Source of the DNA: Euclidia mi | Taxonomy: Eukaryota > Arthropoda > Insecta > Lepidoptera > Erebidae | Assembly: GCA_944739405.2 (NCBI GenBank) | Contig: OX123187.2 | Span: 45,178,394 to 45,242,393, forward strand | DNA: 64,000 nucleotides | Direction of reading: 5' to 3' | In this document: positions 1 to 11,851 of the stretch, piece by piece | Numbering within the stretch: the stretch's first letter is position 1 | Layout of the letters: every line of letters starts with the position of its first letter | Notes under the pieces: model-generated | Told to the model about the DNA's origin: nothing | The model's database searches: none | Seen by the model: the letters and a program-made list of their open reading frames with translations, nothing else | Translations under genes and position numbers: made by a program

Positions 1-115
1 GTCCCCTCCTGGATCCCTCTTAGCTTCACCGCGGGTGACCAATCCACGGTTACTAAGCCCCCCACCACGACAAGGTGGAGATCCCACGGGGGGATACTCC
101 TCACCCTTGTCATCA
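1..115 (-). repeat. Dispersed GC-rich repeat, partial copy at window edge
   Basis: The reverse complement of this stretch matches 18562-18665, sharing the phrases ctccaccttgtcgt, ggcttagtaacc and ggtgaagctaag. It is therefore one end of a dispersed repeat cut by the window edge. I do not recognise the family; GC-rich 5' ends of non-LTR retrotransposons look like this. Positions 116-299 are AT-rich with nothing recognised. Confidence 0.6.
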
Positions 116-299
116 CACGTTATCTATATTTAGGTACATTATCTATTTATATTTTTATTAATTGTTTTATTATTATTAATTCCGATAAGTTAATGGTCAC
201 AGGGGTGGTTGTAGTTTGAAAGTTATCATGTTAACACGTTCACTGTGTATGACCCACCGATGGGTCATTTTGAATATTTCGCCGTGCGTGGATGCACAC

Positions 300-396
300 A
301 TAACTTCGAAAAGTCATAGATGTGTGACCGGGGTAATTAGGATCGAACCCGAGACCATCGTCTTGGCAGTCAATTACACACTACTGAGCTATCGCC
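300..396 (-). repeat. tRNA-like sequence (SINE head or tRNA pseudogene)
   Basis: Read on the minus strand it has an A-box-like segment (atagctcagtagtg) and a B box (ggttcgatcc) at tRNA spacing. The acceptor-stem halves do not pair and there is no clean cloverleaf, so it is a tRNA-derived repeat rather than a working tRNA gene. Positions 397-845 are AT-rich and show only a possible polyadenylation signal for the next gene. Confidence 0.5.
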
Positions 397-828
397 GCTT
401 TTTGAAATAAATAAATAAATTTATTTGCAATGTGAAACAGTTGTAAATATATTTATTTAAAATTTTGTACATTATACAAAGGTCATTTAAGACTTAAGAG
501 TGTCAATGAGTTTTATGTTCCAATCTTACTCACAGTTGTTTGTTACATTACAAATCTGGCACTATATAAGTAATATATAATAGTAAGAAATAGTATGTGA
601 ATCTAGAATCATTAAGTGACGCACTTATAAATTATACGTTCATAAGCGTTACATTGCTATCTTAGTGAATAAATGACTTACTTTATTATTTATCTATGTC
701 TTATGTACCTACCTAAAACCCTAAAATTGATACAGCCTAACTTCAAGTTAAATTTAAGAGCTTTGCCTTTTAGTGAAGTACATACGTAAATGTAAATAAA
801 AATAATGAAAAATCAAGTTTATACACAA

Positions 829-834
829 TTTATT
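829..834 (-). promoter_or_regulatory. Possible polyadenylation signal of the Myb/SANT-like gene
   Basis: On the minus strand AATAAA lies 12 bases downstream of the stop codon at 846-848. This would give a very short 3' UTR. Other AT-rich hexamers nearby are possible, so the assignment is tentative. Confidence 0.3.
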
Positions 835-845
835 TAATTACATTA

Positions 846-3172
846 TTAATTACTACGAAAATGTTCTTTTAAAATATTTTCTATTGATTGCATGCTTGCT
901 ACAATCTGACGGTCTCTCTCAGCGATTCGTTCATCTCGCCGACGAGCGTATTCAATAAATTTCTCCACCATGGTAAGAAAAAGGGAACGCCTTTGGGACG
1001 GAGGTGATGGTCGTCCATTTCTTTGAAAAAGTCGTCGCCGACGACGTCTTGGAGCTGTAAATAATTACCGGAGATATTAGTATTTTGTTTATAAATTAAT
1101 TTGTTTTAGGTAGATTTATGAACTAAAATATATTTGTAACTCACTTGAGACTGTAGAGTGCTGCGGTTGTTCCACCTCTAAGGGCGAATGTCTGGGTGGC
1201 GAAGGTGGCAAGGGGACAGAAACAGCCGGCACGTTATCCTGAAATTTAGACATAGTATAATTAACCATTGTTTAGCGAAGTTATGATTAGCGCGAGTCAC
1301 ATTCCATTTTTGATTGTCTGGTATTCCCATTTATAGTGGTTAAAACTGAATTTTAATATTATTTTAATTTAAACTTAACTTCAACTTTAATGAATGATAA
1401 TAAATGATGATGATAAAAATCTCTATGATAATAAGAAAATATTTTTACATTCTTCACAATTTCAAATCATTTTACCAAGGTACATAAATGGGTCATAGTA
1501 TCTACGTTTGTGTTAGTGATGCTAGGGTTAGTAAGCTAGCTTACCCTCAGAGGTGGGTTGGGATTTTCTCTTGATGGGCCTGCTACAGGGTTAGCATATG
1601 GAGAGACCTAAAGCAAAAAAATATTTATGAGTAATTCATTTCATCAGTGATTCTATAAGATTTGCATTATAGGTATATTTATGCATCGGTGAATATTAGG
1701 TATGTCATTAACTTACAATTGAAAATTCATTTCTTTCTGTTAAGCCCTGTGTTGCTTGTTGCTCTTGAGCCTCATCAATCTAAAACAAGGATTAAAAAAT
1801 TAAACCTATAAAACAATACAAATTATGTAGGTACCTAATAAATAACTAAGTTCTTCATAAAGTACTTACAATAACTGGCGATATTTGGTACTCAGATGGA
1901 CAATAGGTGGCTATGTCATCACTTGTATGAATCTGAAACAAAAATTATCAATTTCTTTAAATAGGTACATCACCATATATCTCAAATTTATATTTTACCA
2001 ATACATTTCAAATCACTTACTGTGGATATCTGCTCATGTGTTGTTTCTAAAACATTAATAATTGAAGGGCTATCCTGCTCCACAGGTTCACTGACGTCCA
2101 CCTGCAGGAATAGAAAGACATTAATACAAAAGATCTATTAAACAATAAATGAATTCCAATTAACTTAACATTGTTACAAATATCATAATGGTATATCATA
2201 CTTACAAATGGGTTAATTCTCAAGTGACTGTCACCTGTGGCAAAACTTTGACCACCCATTAGCGTCAATATCCTTTCTTCAATGTGGGAAAGCTCTACAA
2301 TTTCATCACATTGAATGGCACCACCACCAGTTCGAGTTCTACTGGCAGCTCTTGCAGCAGCCTTCTTCTTGACTGCATTTTTTTTGTCATTCCAATACTG
2401 GAAAGATAATAATAGTAAAACATAGTATAACAATGATTATCAATATCACAATACGTAACGAAACACAATAAAATTGACGAAATGTAGGTAATACCTTTAT
2501 CCATTTTTGTGTTGTTTTAACTGCTCCACCGCCCATGCTGTTAAGCTGCAAGGCAACTTGTGCCCATTCTCTATGAGCTTTCTCTTTGGCTGCTTTCGTT
2601 TTTAAGAAGCCCTTTGCTAAATTTGGCCTACTCTCAAGTAAAACTAGTAGAGCCTCTACTTGAGCAGATGATGGATGTGAAACCCTAAAAATATACAATC
2701 AAATAGGAAGTTAATGAACATAACATACATAACGTCATGCCTTTTATGCCCGAAGGGGTAGGCAGAGGTGATTTCTACACCCACTTTTCGCCAGATATAC
2801 TTTAGTCCCACATAATAAGGGGCGAGCCTATTGCACATTTTTAGGCTCCGTGCTGCTACTGAGAATTTCGTGACAGAAAAACCCAATAACACTGCCCGAC
2901 CCAGGAATCGAACCCGGGACCTCCCGATCCCACGCGCACATTTATGCCGCGACCAATGAGGCAGTCGTATAGGGTTTGATGTCGAGTTTTCCGTCTCTAC
3001 GCAAAGATGGTATTTGCATCATGTTATCCCTTAGTCGCCTCTTACGACACCCACGGGAAGATAGGGGGTGGTGATACTTATATCCTATGCCGGCAACCAC
3101 ACGGCAAGTTAATGAAATGTAGCTATATTTAAAAACATTAGATGAAATTCTATTAATAACTTACCTTGCCAT
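846..3172 (-). CDS. Myb/SANT-like (zeste-type) DNA-binding domain protein, nine exons, 320 aa
   Basis: Exons in transcript order: 3165-3172, 2495-2684, 2206-2397, 2021-2101, 1870-1932, 1717-1779, 1545-1607, 1145-1238, 846-1054. All junctions are GT..AG, phases agree, and the total is 963 nt. Residues about 5-92 form a Myb/SANT-like domain of the type found in zeste-like and Harbinger-associated proteins: a helix with LLVLLESRPNLAKG, then AHREWAQVALQLNS, then KTTQKWIKYWNDKKNAVKKK, ending in a TGGG motif. Such proteins usually bind DNA in the nucleus. The middle is acidic and proline-rich; the C-terminal exon carries a basic run (RRRRRR) and a charged helix (EKFIEYARRRDERIAERDRQ), as expected for self-association. 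The ATG sits in an eight-base first coding exon supported by a perfect GTAAGT donor. No Harbinger transposase is visible nearby, so I cannot tell whether this is a host gene or transposon-derived. The specific function is unknown. Confidence 0.82.
2735..2965 (-). mobile_element. tRNA-derived SINE, inside intron 1 of the Myb/SANT-like gene
   Basis: On the minus strand it has a tRNA-like head with the B box gggttcgattcctgggtcgg, then a body ending in a pyrimidine-rich phrase (gcctaccccttcgggc). Other copies in the window lie near 6.2, 31.1, 32.9, 35.1, 40.8, 48.1 and 49.0 kb. This copy is diverged at its head. The layout resembles tRNA-derived SINEs of Lepidoptera. Confidence 0.85.
2985..3108 (-). 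repeat. Retrotransposon 3'-tail-like repeat
   Basis: It contains tcgcctcttacgacacccac and ends in ccggcaaccacacggca. The phrase tgtcgtaagag recurs in opposite orientation at about 41707, in a retroelement tail. It lies in intron 1 of the Myb/SANT-like gene next to the SINE. Confidence 0.5.
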
Positions 3173-4300
3173 TGTAGAATAGGATGAAAGATCTCAAAAC
3201 TTAACACGTTACACACGTCACACTCAACAAGAGAAACCTAACTTATGAAACTTTAAAACAAATATAACGATACTGTTTTAAAAGGGCCTTTGAATAACTC
3301 ATAGTTCGCTGGGAACCACTTGAAATCCACATCTAGGTACTTAAAATATCACCGCAAAATGATTTTTTATGAAACGCCGTTCTGTTTACACAACAAAAAC
3401 AATAACAAACCAAAGCAAACTTCAATTTTGACGTTTAAATAAGGAAGCAAAGATAACACGACATGCAGCTTATAGAATTCTATTATGTTATAAAATAATT
3501 CTCCAGTTGCTTTACAAAATATTTTACCAATGAAATATTGCTTATCCAGCTTTATGGACATATTTTATATACCTTTTGTAACAAAATAATCTTTAATTAG
3601 CTAATTTTATTCTTTGAATTTGTAAACTGTGTAGTTACTAAACTTTTTACAGCCAAGGCGCACCTCTAAAGTTTTCACCAGATATTTTGTTTATAAATTT
3701 GCATCACTTGGCCTTGATAGTGACAATGCGTAGTTTCGGAATACGGTGAGAACTTTTCACAACGTAAGCAGTGAAGTGGAGGAGATGTACGAAGCGTATT
3801 ACGATGTGACTGTTGTCATTTTCGGAATCGCACAGCTGGTCACTGGCACTTTTCGACGCAGCTATCTGTTACCAAGAGTTAACTATCATCATCCACAAGT
3901 ACATGACATGAACGCTTAACTGCACACCGACTGCAATCGAACTACACGGTTCGTTTGCAGTTCTATTGCAGTCGTGTCAACTGCATTCAAACTGCACGTG
4001 AACTGCAATTTTGCAGTTGAAATGCGGTCTGTCTGTGCATTAGTGTTTCTGTTCTGTTTATTCTCCTGTCCTTCCACAACCTACTGAACTATTAGCTATA
4101 GCGAGCGCATCGTCACACGAATTCTTGCGCGCAGATTCCAGTGTTGGATATATTGGATCCGAGGTATATGTAGCTCTGAACAACTTCACATTTAGCAAAA
4201 TTGTAAGGGCTGTTTCAGATTAGCGTATTTTTCTGCGCGTCTACGGTCGTTTCAGCATACCGACTGTGAACTGGCAACCGGTAATATCTCAATTTTGACA
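3173..4300. other. Non-coding stretch with inverted tRNA-unrelated repeats
   Basis: No gene is recognised. Positions 3925-4025 hold several copies of aactgca in both orientations (for example gaactgcaattttgcagttg), forming a hairpin-rich patch that looks like a degraded foldback element. Positions 4206-4280 carry ggctgtttcaga and actgtgaactggcaac, related in opposite orientation to the two ends of the repeat at 7685-7965. The start of this stretch holds the 5' region of the Myb/SANT-like gene. Confidence 0.4.
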
Positions 4301-4427
4301 ACTTTAGAGGAGGAAGAAAAAACATGTTTGCATCATATAATAATATACAACATCTCGTATGTTAAAAAAAAATACGTAGTTAATAATTTTTTTCATTGCA
4401 CATGTATAGACAACAGTTACATTATAC

Positions 4428-5790
4428 CTATGCTTCCTTCCAATATAAAATCGAGATAGGACAATATAAATCAACACAAGAACAAACATAGGACACTTTA
4501 CTTGGAACATTATGGGCGATCCCAACAAGATTGTCAGTCCACCTTTCAGGAGGCCTAGCTCTGCTATGACGTCCGGTGCGTGGCCGCCACTCCAGAACCT
4601 TTCTGCTCCAACGGCCATCGGTTCTTCTGGCTATGTACCCTACCACTGCCACTTCAGCCTGACTATTCGGAGAACTATGTCGGTGACTTTGGTTCGCCTG
4701 CGGATCTCCTAATTTCTGATTCATTCCTCATTTGTGACGACACTGGCTACACTCACTGGTCAAGGCTTTCGTCTTGAGACACTACGGGATATCGGACGTG
4801 AAGATATCTATAGGAACAGGTACGACATGGACATTATACATGATTTTCGTCTTGTTTGACCTACTTGTTGGGAGACTCTACAGACGCCACCGAGCATTGT
4901 GCCGAGGTCTTCCATGGTCTCAACCTCTCTGGTGAGTGATACAGTAATCGCCGTTGATGTTGATACCGAGTCTTTCCCAGTCCAGAAGCTTGAAGACTTC
5001 TTCAAGCGCAGCGGTGAATAGTTTTGGAGATATAACATCTCCCTGCCTCATCCCTCGCTGTAATCGAATAGGTTTCGAGCTCTGGTCCTGGAGGCGGACT
5101 GACATGGTGGTGTTTTCGTACAAACGCTTCAGCACTTCGACGTATCGATAGTCGATCTGGCACCGTTGGAGAGACTGGAGCACTGCCCAGGTTTCGATCG
5201 AATCGAAGGCTTTCTCATAGTCTACAAACGCCAAGCAAAGAGGCTGGTATTATTTGTCGGGCTGCTATATGAGTTCAGTATGTGGTCTATAGTACTATTA
5301 GTCTTTTCGGAAACTGGAAGTCCTGTAGCTTGCAAGCGAGACGATTCGTGATGAACCTTGAAAACAACTTATAGATGTGGCTCAGAAGTGACATGGGCCT
5401 GTAATTCTTTAAAAGGATTTTGTCGAACTTTTTGAAGAACAGCACAACCACACTTCTGTGCCACACCTGTGGCGTTTTACTCTCGTGTATGACGGAATTA
5501 AAAAGGTTACGAAGCATTTCAAAAGTGGGTATACCGCCAGCTTTTAAAAGCTTTGTTGTAATTTTGTCATCACCCGGTGCCTTGTTGTTTATGAGCTGTT
5601 TTAGGACCACACTAATCTCATGCATGCTGACGTCCGGGATGTCTTCGGTATCGTGTCGGGTCAATCTAGCTCTAGGGTCGCGTGTGGTCTCGGGGTCGTT
5701 TGTAACTTTCCATAGAACCATTCGATCTCCTTCAAGAACTGAGGTCTGGATGACACAACACTGCCATCCTCACTGTCTTCAGCTTTGTTA
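4428..5790 (-). mobile_element. Degenerate RTE-clade non-LTR retrotransposon (reverse transcriptase fragments)
   Basis: Three minus-strand pieces match RTE-type endonuclease-reverse transcriptases. Positions 5721-5287 carry the fingers (NNKAPGDDKITTKLLKAGG) and KNYRPMSLLSHIYKLFSR. Positions 5234-4920, in another frame, carry AFVDYEKAFDSIETWAVL and MRQGDVISPKLF. Positions 4724-4500 carry the C-terminal RRTDGRWSRKVLEWRPR. The catalytic YADD block between the second and third pieces is missing, so there is an internal deletion as well as frameshifts. The element cannot encode a working enzyme. Confidence 0.85.
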
Positions 5791-5862
5791 GCTGATTTTA
5801 ATCGATAGACAGATCTCTCTGGAATACATTAGAGCCTTTGTTTCGCTCGATCGCCTCATGAA

Positions 5863-5911
5863 CACATTTGATGTTGTACCGGCGGATATCGGGCGTACAA
5901 CATCAAATGTG
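5863..5911. repeat. Perfect 17-bp inverted repeat
   Basis: The arms are cacatttgatgttgtac and gtacaacatcaaatgtg, separated by 15 bases. It lies just upstream of the RTE fragment on that element's strand and may belong to the element. Confidence 0.6.
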
Positions 5912-6171
5912 CGCAGAGACTTAGATATCTGCTTATTGAGGCGCCGATATTTTGGCATGTCGCAGCCAATATCAAGACGGATAAATCATTTGAAATCACA
6001 AATAATTTCCATTATTATTTATGCTCTATCGAATCCAACCAAGCAATTGGCTAGTAAGTCATGAGGCGGGTAGAATTAGAACATAGTCCTGCAATCTCTA
6101 AGCAGCAAGCCTGTGTGACTCGATGGGCTAGAGCATCAAGTCGTAAATGCTGATAACTAAAGGGGGTAAAA

Positions 6172-6285
6172 GGTGTGAGCCTTTTATTCCTAAAGGGGTA
6201 GGCAGAAGTGTATTACACACCCACTTTTCGCCAGTTATATTTCGGTCCCAATGTAATAGGGGGCGAGCCCATTGTCATCTACTGG
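6172..6285 (-). mobile_element. SINE fragment, 3' half only
   Basis: It matches the body and 3' end of the SINE at 2735-2965 (shared ggggtaggcagaagtg, acccacttttcgccag and gggcgagccc). The tRNA-like head is absent. Positions 6286-6900 are otherwise unassigned and AT-rich. Confidence 0.75.
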
Positions 6286-6951
6286 GCTCATTATTAAATG
6301 CGGATAACACTTGAATAATGCGTCAATAACAACTTATAGCGGAATCGTGCAACTTAAAAGCATGTATTTCATCGTAAGTATGTATTGAATAACCTAATGA
6401 AAGGTATTTTCGGTTGATGTTATGCTTAGTTCAATGCAACCAAGAAGTACTATCTTTGAATTATTCCAATCTGCCAAAAGTTTGAACGGCATCAACGACA
6501 ATGCATAATGTACTATCTCGATTTACAAATTATTAACGTAGTAATCTTAAATATTAATAATAAATGTATAACAAAACCTACCATTTTAGCTTCTACAAGT
6601 ACTCAATAACATCCCTTTATAACTTAGGGCACCGAAACCTAATGAATCCACATAAAACAGTTGTTTGTTTTAAGAGTGCGCGAAATCGCGTTCATGTCCA
6701 TACATTTTTGGCGAGATAGCATAAAATGCTCGCAGCCACTGCGCGTTGCAGTTAGTACCTACAAGCAGGCCGGGCGCACTTCGCATCTTAGGTACAAACT
6801 TACAAGTACCTCGGCCGACCACGTCGACGTGGTTGGATTTAGTAGGTTGCTGCGCGCCGCTCACATTAGACGTCACGCAACGAGTGCGACCGCTCCGTAT
6901 TCTCACGCGCCGTGTTCATACACTGTTCAAATTATAAACTTAAACGCCTTT

Positions 6952-7552
6952 AACAACAAAAATGTATCATCACAAGTCTAATGCAAAGTATTGCTTAATT
7001 AACTGTGTGTCGAAAGCGACTTGAAAATTTGATTTTATTTATATTACGAGAGCAACTTGAAAATTTGATTTTTTGTTTGTTGAGATATCTCAAAGATTAT
7101 GGTGTCAAATTAAAGATTTAGTTCAAAAACCATTTTATCTGTTTGAATCATGTGAATCGGTCCACGCGTTTAGGAAATAACTAAGAATTTGTATAGTAAA
7201 AATGTAAACGACCAGAATTTTTGTGCTTTTGTTCTACTAGTTCCAATAGTGGGATAGGATACTTATAGGATAATTATTTATTATTAGGTACGTGGTCAAG
7301 TAGGTAGATAGACGATGAATAAATATAGTAGCAGTGCCAAGTCGACAACCCTAGCGCGCCACTCCGCGGCAGACAGCGACAGCGTTATGTGTTAGAAAAG
7401 AACGGGACCTGTTAGGTAAATATCGTATTAGGCACTGAGTGCTTATGCGAGCTGAATTGAACTTTATCGCTTAGTACCAAGAGTCGTAATTTCAATAAAT
7501 TGGTTTGAAAAGTGAAGCTTCTGTACGTTAGTACTATTAATTATTCTGTGCT
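6952..7552 (+). repeat. ~600-bp direct repeat, copy 1
   Basis: It aligns along its length with 17430-18038 in the same orientation. Shared phrases include ttgagatatctcaa, attatggtgtcaaattaaag, taggaaataactaagaat, aagtaggtagatagacga and aagtcgacaaccctagcgc. Differences are scattered substitutions and short indels. No coding capacity and no clear terminal repeats were seen, so the family is unknown. The two copies flank the RNF168-like gene. Confidence 0.85.
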
Positions 7553-7684
7553 ACAAGTTGAATAAAGCGAATTCTGGCGCTAAATTGAAATGTATTTAAG
7601 TTAGGATTTCTTCCAACGATGTGGAGTATTGAATGGTATAAATTGCCATTAAAAAGTGAAATCTGCAAAAAAATGAGATAGGAC

Positions 7685-7965
7685 GTGTTGCCAGTTCACA
7701 GTCGATACGCGCTTACACGCGCGCTACATTACGCGCTTCGAAGAACCGTACTGGCGTAAAGGGGCGTATTTCGGCGTGCTCGCTCGAAACGGCAGTGACA
7801 TCGTGGCAGTGTCAACATGGATTCTGACGGCTCGCGCTTATATGAGCTAAGAAGCGCGTCAACGCTCGTACGAGTTGCGCGTGTGCCAAAAGACGCGCCT
7901 ACATGCGCTTCCAAAAACGAGCTTATACGCGCGTATAAAACGATAGTCTGAAACCGCCCTAAATG
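7685..7965. repeat. GC-rich repeat with related ends, possible MITE
   Basis: It begins tgttgccagttcacagtcg and ends agtctgaaaccgccct, and is rich in acgcgc motifs unlike its AT-rich surroundings. The same two end phrases occur close together and inverted at 4206-4280. No target duplication was found. Confidence 0.4.
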
Positions 7966-8171
7966 GTCCGGCCTGTTTTGTGCCGCTCGGTCCACGATAG
8001 TCCTTTTTGTCATAACCATGTTGATAGCAATGCCTTATAAAAGACTAAATACTTCCAGCCGTTATAACAAGTTTTCTATATCGTCTTTTGTTTGTGCAAG
8101 AAGAGGGATGTCATCACGACTCATCAGCCGACCACCAATAAAACACCTATAATAATAAAGCCGTCGTCCCT

Positions 8172-8468
8172 CGATGCGTGGTTTTGCAGGTAGACCCGCA
8201 CAGCACCTTTAACTTTTTACACCACGCCTCGGGTAATATCGAAAGAGCGGTACACGTACAATGGCCAAATTTGACGCTAGTACACCATAAAGGCGAAAAT
8301 TGCTCCGCAAGACATAGTCGCGTCCAGTTCCCTGGTCAAATGTAATATGGGGGAATGGTATTGTATTAGTGTGCGTGAGCCTCGACTCTATGAGCGAGCC
8401 AAATGAAACTTTTTTTAAACTGATTGACCACGAACTTGTTTGATTGTACCTCCGCGAAACCACGCACC
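8172..8468. mobile_element. Small inverted-repeat element (MITE-like), ~297 bp
   Basis: The left end gatgcgtggttttgcaggta is matched by the reverse complement of the right end, ggtgcgtggtttcgcggaggta. There is no internal coding capacity. Confidence 0.55.
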
Positions 8469-9927
8469 GTAGGCGGCCGGCTTAAAGTAATTATAATATT
8501 TAAGAAGCCATTTCAAGATCCTGTTCATAATTATTTTGCACCTATATTTATACTTAAGCAAATTTAACTTCATAACATTACATATTTTCATAAATAATGT
8601 TATGAAGGAAATGCGAATACCTAGTTATAATATTCAATTAAAATAAATGTAGTAAAGTGAGATTTCTCAGTATTCAATTTATTTCGTATTACATAAGTTC
8701 TGCATTATGTATAGATTCGAACTGTGTGGTATACAATTATGGCCGTCTAAAACACTATTTCACTTTAGAACATCAAAATATTGTTATTATAAAAATTATA
8801 CTGTTTTAATCTAATTCAACCTTGTCATAAGAATATTTATTACATGTATTTTAAATGAGTGACGATCACAAAATTACTGTTTGCTTACGTAATGATATCG
8901 GATAAAAATAAAGGGTTCGTTATTATTTTTCATCAGTATTATAATTGTTTGCAAAGTGTGGAAGCTTCGTTTCATAATAAGATTCAAGAGCACCACATTA
9001 TAAATACGTACACCTATACATTTTAAACTTAAAATTCTTACATCACAAGTTTAATCACAAGTCATGAGATCCATGGAAAGTCGTTTACGAGCAGACCATG
9101 AGAATTATATAAGTATGACTGTACACGTCGCTCGAGAAAACGTTCGCAGCTGTGAGAGACGCTCGTTGTTCACCGACCATCTGGCTACTTGATGAGGTAA
9201 GAAACCATATGAAATAAAATATATTTCACAGAGTATATTTTAAACAATACATAAAAATAAGAATTCACAGATTCGTCTTCAGTCAAGAGGTATTTATAAC
9301 AAGTATGAAAAGCCAATCGCACATATTCCATTTGCTACGATCAGAACCATAGTAATGGACATTCATACTATAGGTACTTCTGTTTCATAGTCCATATGAT
9401 ATTATATCAAGAATCAAAGAATCAGCATATAATTATACGTTACGGTAACCAGAGTGGGCTTAGTGCGATAGTCAGGTTTACAATGTTCAGCATTGTCTGT
9501 GGGCTCGGGCTAAGTAAACCGGAACGCCGAACTCTGTTAACTTGACAATCGCTTTTCCTTTATACCTCTTAATAAGCCTACAAGAACACAATACGTATGG
9601 AACGTGGAACATGTGCGACCTTATTGCAGCAAATTTCTTATATAAAAATATATAATTCTTATTTTAAATAACAGACCACTTGCGCTGTGAGTTTAACTCA
9701 TACAAGTGATTTGAACAAGGATTTTTGAAATTTGTTTGAAGACATATGCACTACTGGCTTTTTAAAATAAATTATAACTTCTTGGTATATGCCAAAGCTT
9801 TTCTAAATTCTGCTTTAGCCAATTCAATATTTGAAAGGAGTGTATCCTTTCAAATACACTTATTTCTACATTGTACATGTAAAGGTCTTAGCGCACATAA
9901 ACGCCTCGCCTCAGACCCAACCAAAAG

Positions 9928-10062
9928 AATATCATTCAAATATGGGCTTTAAGTATTGCACTTTGGGTATGCGGTTTGCGTTTTCGCGGTGTCTGCTAAT
10001 TTATGTGCCAATGTAAAAAATACCTAAGGAGCAATACTTAAAGCCCATATTTGAATGATATT
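9928..10062. repeat. Perfect 32-bp inverted repeat
   Basis: The left arm is 9928-9959 and the right arm 10031-10062, separated by 71 bases; arm sequence includes tcattcaaatatgggcttta. The arms are identical over 32 bases, so they are recent or maintained. It could be a MITE or the remains of an inverted duplication. Confidence 0.8.
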
Positions 10063-10731
10063 TTAGCTTGTTGTTTCGTAAGGTAGATTTGTGCAAGATA
10101 ATTACTCACGAATGGTTTTCTAATGGATTATCGCAGAATAATACAGTGCTCTATAATTGGTTACATTATACCAGAGTCACGTAGTGCGTATGTCTGTAAA
10201 ATTGAAAGCCTTGAAGTAGTTTGCTATGCAAAATATGTATTTACAATTATAAATAGCCAAACAGCCGGTTGACGAATACACCTCTATTGATAATTATCAG
10301 ACTCTGTACTGGTAGAGTAAAAGCCTAGTTATAATACTTTAAAAAGGTGACATGTCGACGTCGAGGTAACAATTATAATAAAAACAGAATTACACCATGT
10401 TTCCAATGACACTGGCATATTTTATGGCTCAGTCTACATTACGTGAATATTCTCACATTATTAGTAAAACATATTGTTAGTGATTCAATTATCATTGTTC
10501 TGAATTACAAATTGTCCAAGCAACTATAATGAGATCGGTAACATATAGATTTTAAATTAAACTTAACCTTTCCTAGGAATACTGTATGTCTTTACTGGAG
10601 ATTATTTCGATAATTTTCATTATGATGTATGGTTGGTGTAAACTGTACGATGGCTTTGAACTGAGTAACATTGTCGTACTATTTGATACGGGCAAAGAAT
10701 AACATCTTAACTCGAAAAACAGTTAATTAAC

Positions 10732-10821
10732 AAAAATGTGAAACATTCCAACATTTTGAAATTTTTATAAATATAAATATAACCAAATGTTGGTGAGTAC
10801 AGAATTGTTTCACATTTTTGT
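10732..10821. mobile_element. Short MITE-like element
   Basis: It begins caaaaatgtgaaaca and ends tgtttcacatttttg, giving 15-bp perfect terminal inverted repeats around an AT-rich core with a further aacattt/aaatgtt pairing. Confidence 0.6.
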
Positions 10822-11851
10822 ATGTGCACGTGTTTTGTCAGTCACGATGTTAAACAACTCGAAAATACAAATATCTAAAAATTTTAGGCCACAGATCTGA
10901 AGTACAGTATTTTTGCAAAATGTTGAGCACAACTCTCGGGTCTAGATAGCACTGAAGGCTGCTTGAATAATCGCGCAATACACGTTGTAAAGCATTTGTT
11001 TGTATTCACTAAAAAAGAAGTATAACTAAAATATTGCTTTTCATTTACTTCTCTATATATTCATACAATAATAATCAGAATTTATTCTGAAGAGCTGCCT
11101 TGTATAGCGTGTCTAGACTTTATGTAAAACTTTCAAGCTACTTTATTTATTAAACAGAATATCACAACTGAGCTTTCAATAGATAATTGAATAAAATTAT
11201 TTCACGAATACCAATAAAATGAATATCATTAAGGACATTTGAAATGGCAAGCTAGTCAATATGAATATTTTAAAAGTTTCCGATATCTAATTTCATTTTT
11301 AATTCGAATTTCCACTAATTCTTAAGTGGTTCTATTGATCATTATCATTAAAATCATATTTATTTCCATTTAATGCGATTATAATTAGTAGGTAGTGTAA
11401 CATCTATCTACTCATACATTTACATAAAATTTAATAACATAAAATAATTAATCGGTGAGAAATGTAAGCTGCGCGTTTCAACCAGTCTGAATTGAAAATA
11501 TCATAAAGCCTTGAGAAGATTGCAGATACAGAATACATAAGAAATATTTAATATTTACCATGCTGCTACTGTTGAAATTTAATGTTAAGCCTAAACACTG
11601 GATTGTTAATATTTTAGAGATATTTTAAAACTGCAACCTTCTCCATTGTCATACATATTACAATTGACTAACATTGGCGTCTGTGGGACTGACTACTTTT
11701 CCATATAAATGTTTAAAATGTCATAATTTTAGACATGAATATGAAAGTAGTTAATCGAACAGACTTTCCGTACATAAAATAACAAAACAATTAAATAAAC
11801 AACCACAGTAATTTTCTAAATTAAAAATGCTTCAATATACCTATCAGTTAA

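Larger units (their letters stand above)
8469..11851. other. AT-rich intergenic stretch without a recognised gene
   Basis: Only short chance ORFs are present. It contains the two inverted repeats at 9928-10062 and 10732-10821; nothing else was recognised. Confidence 0.5.
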
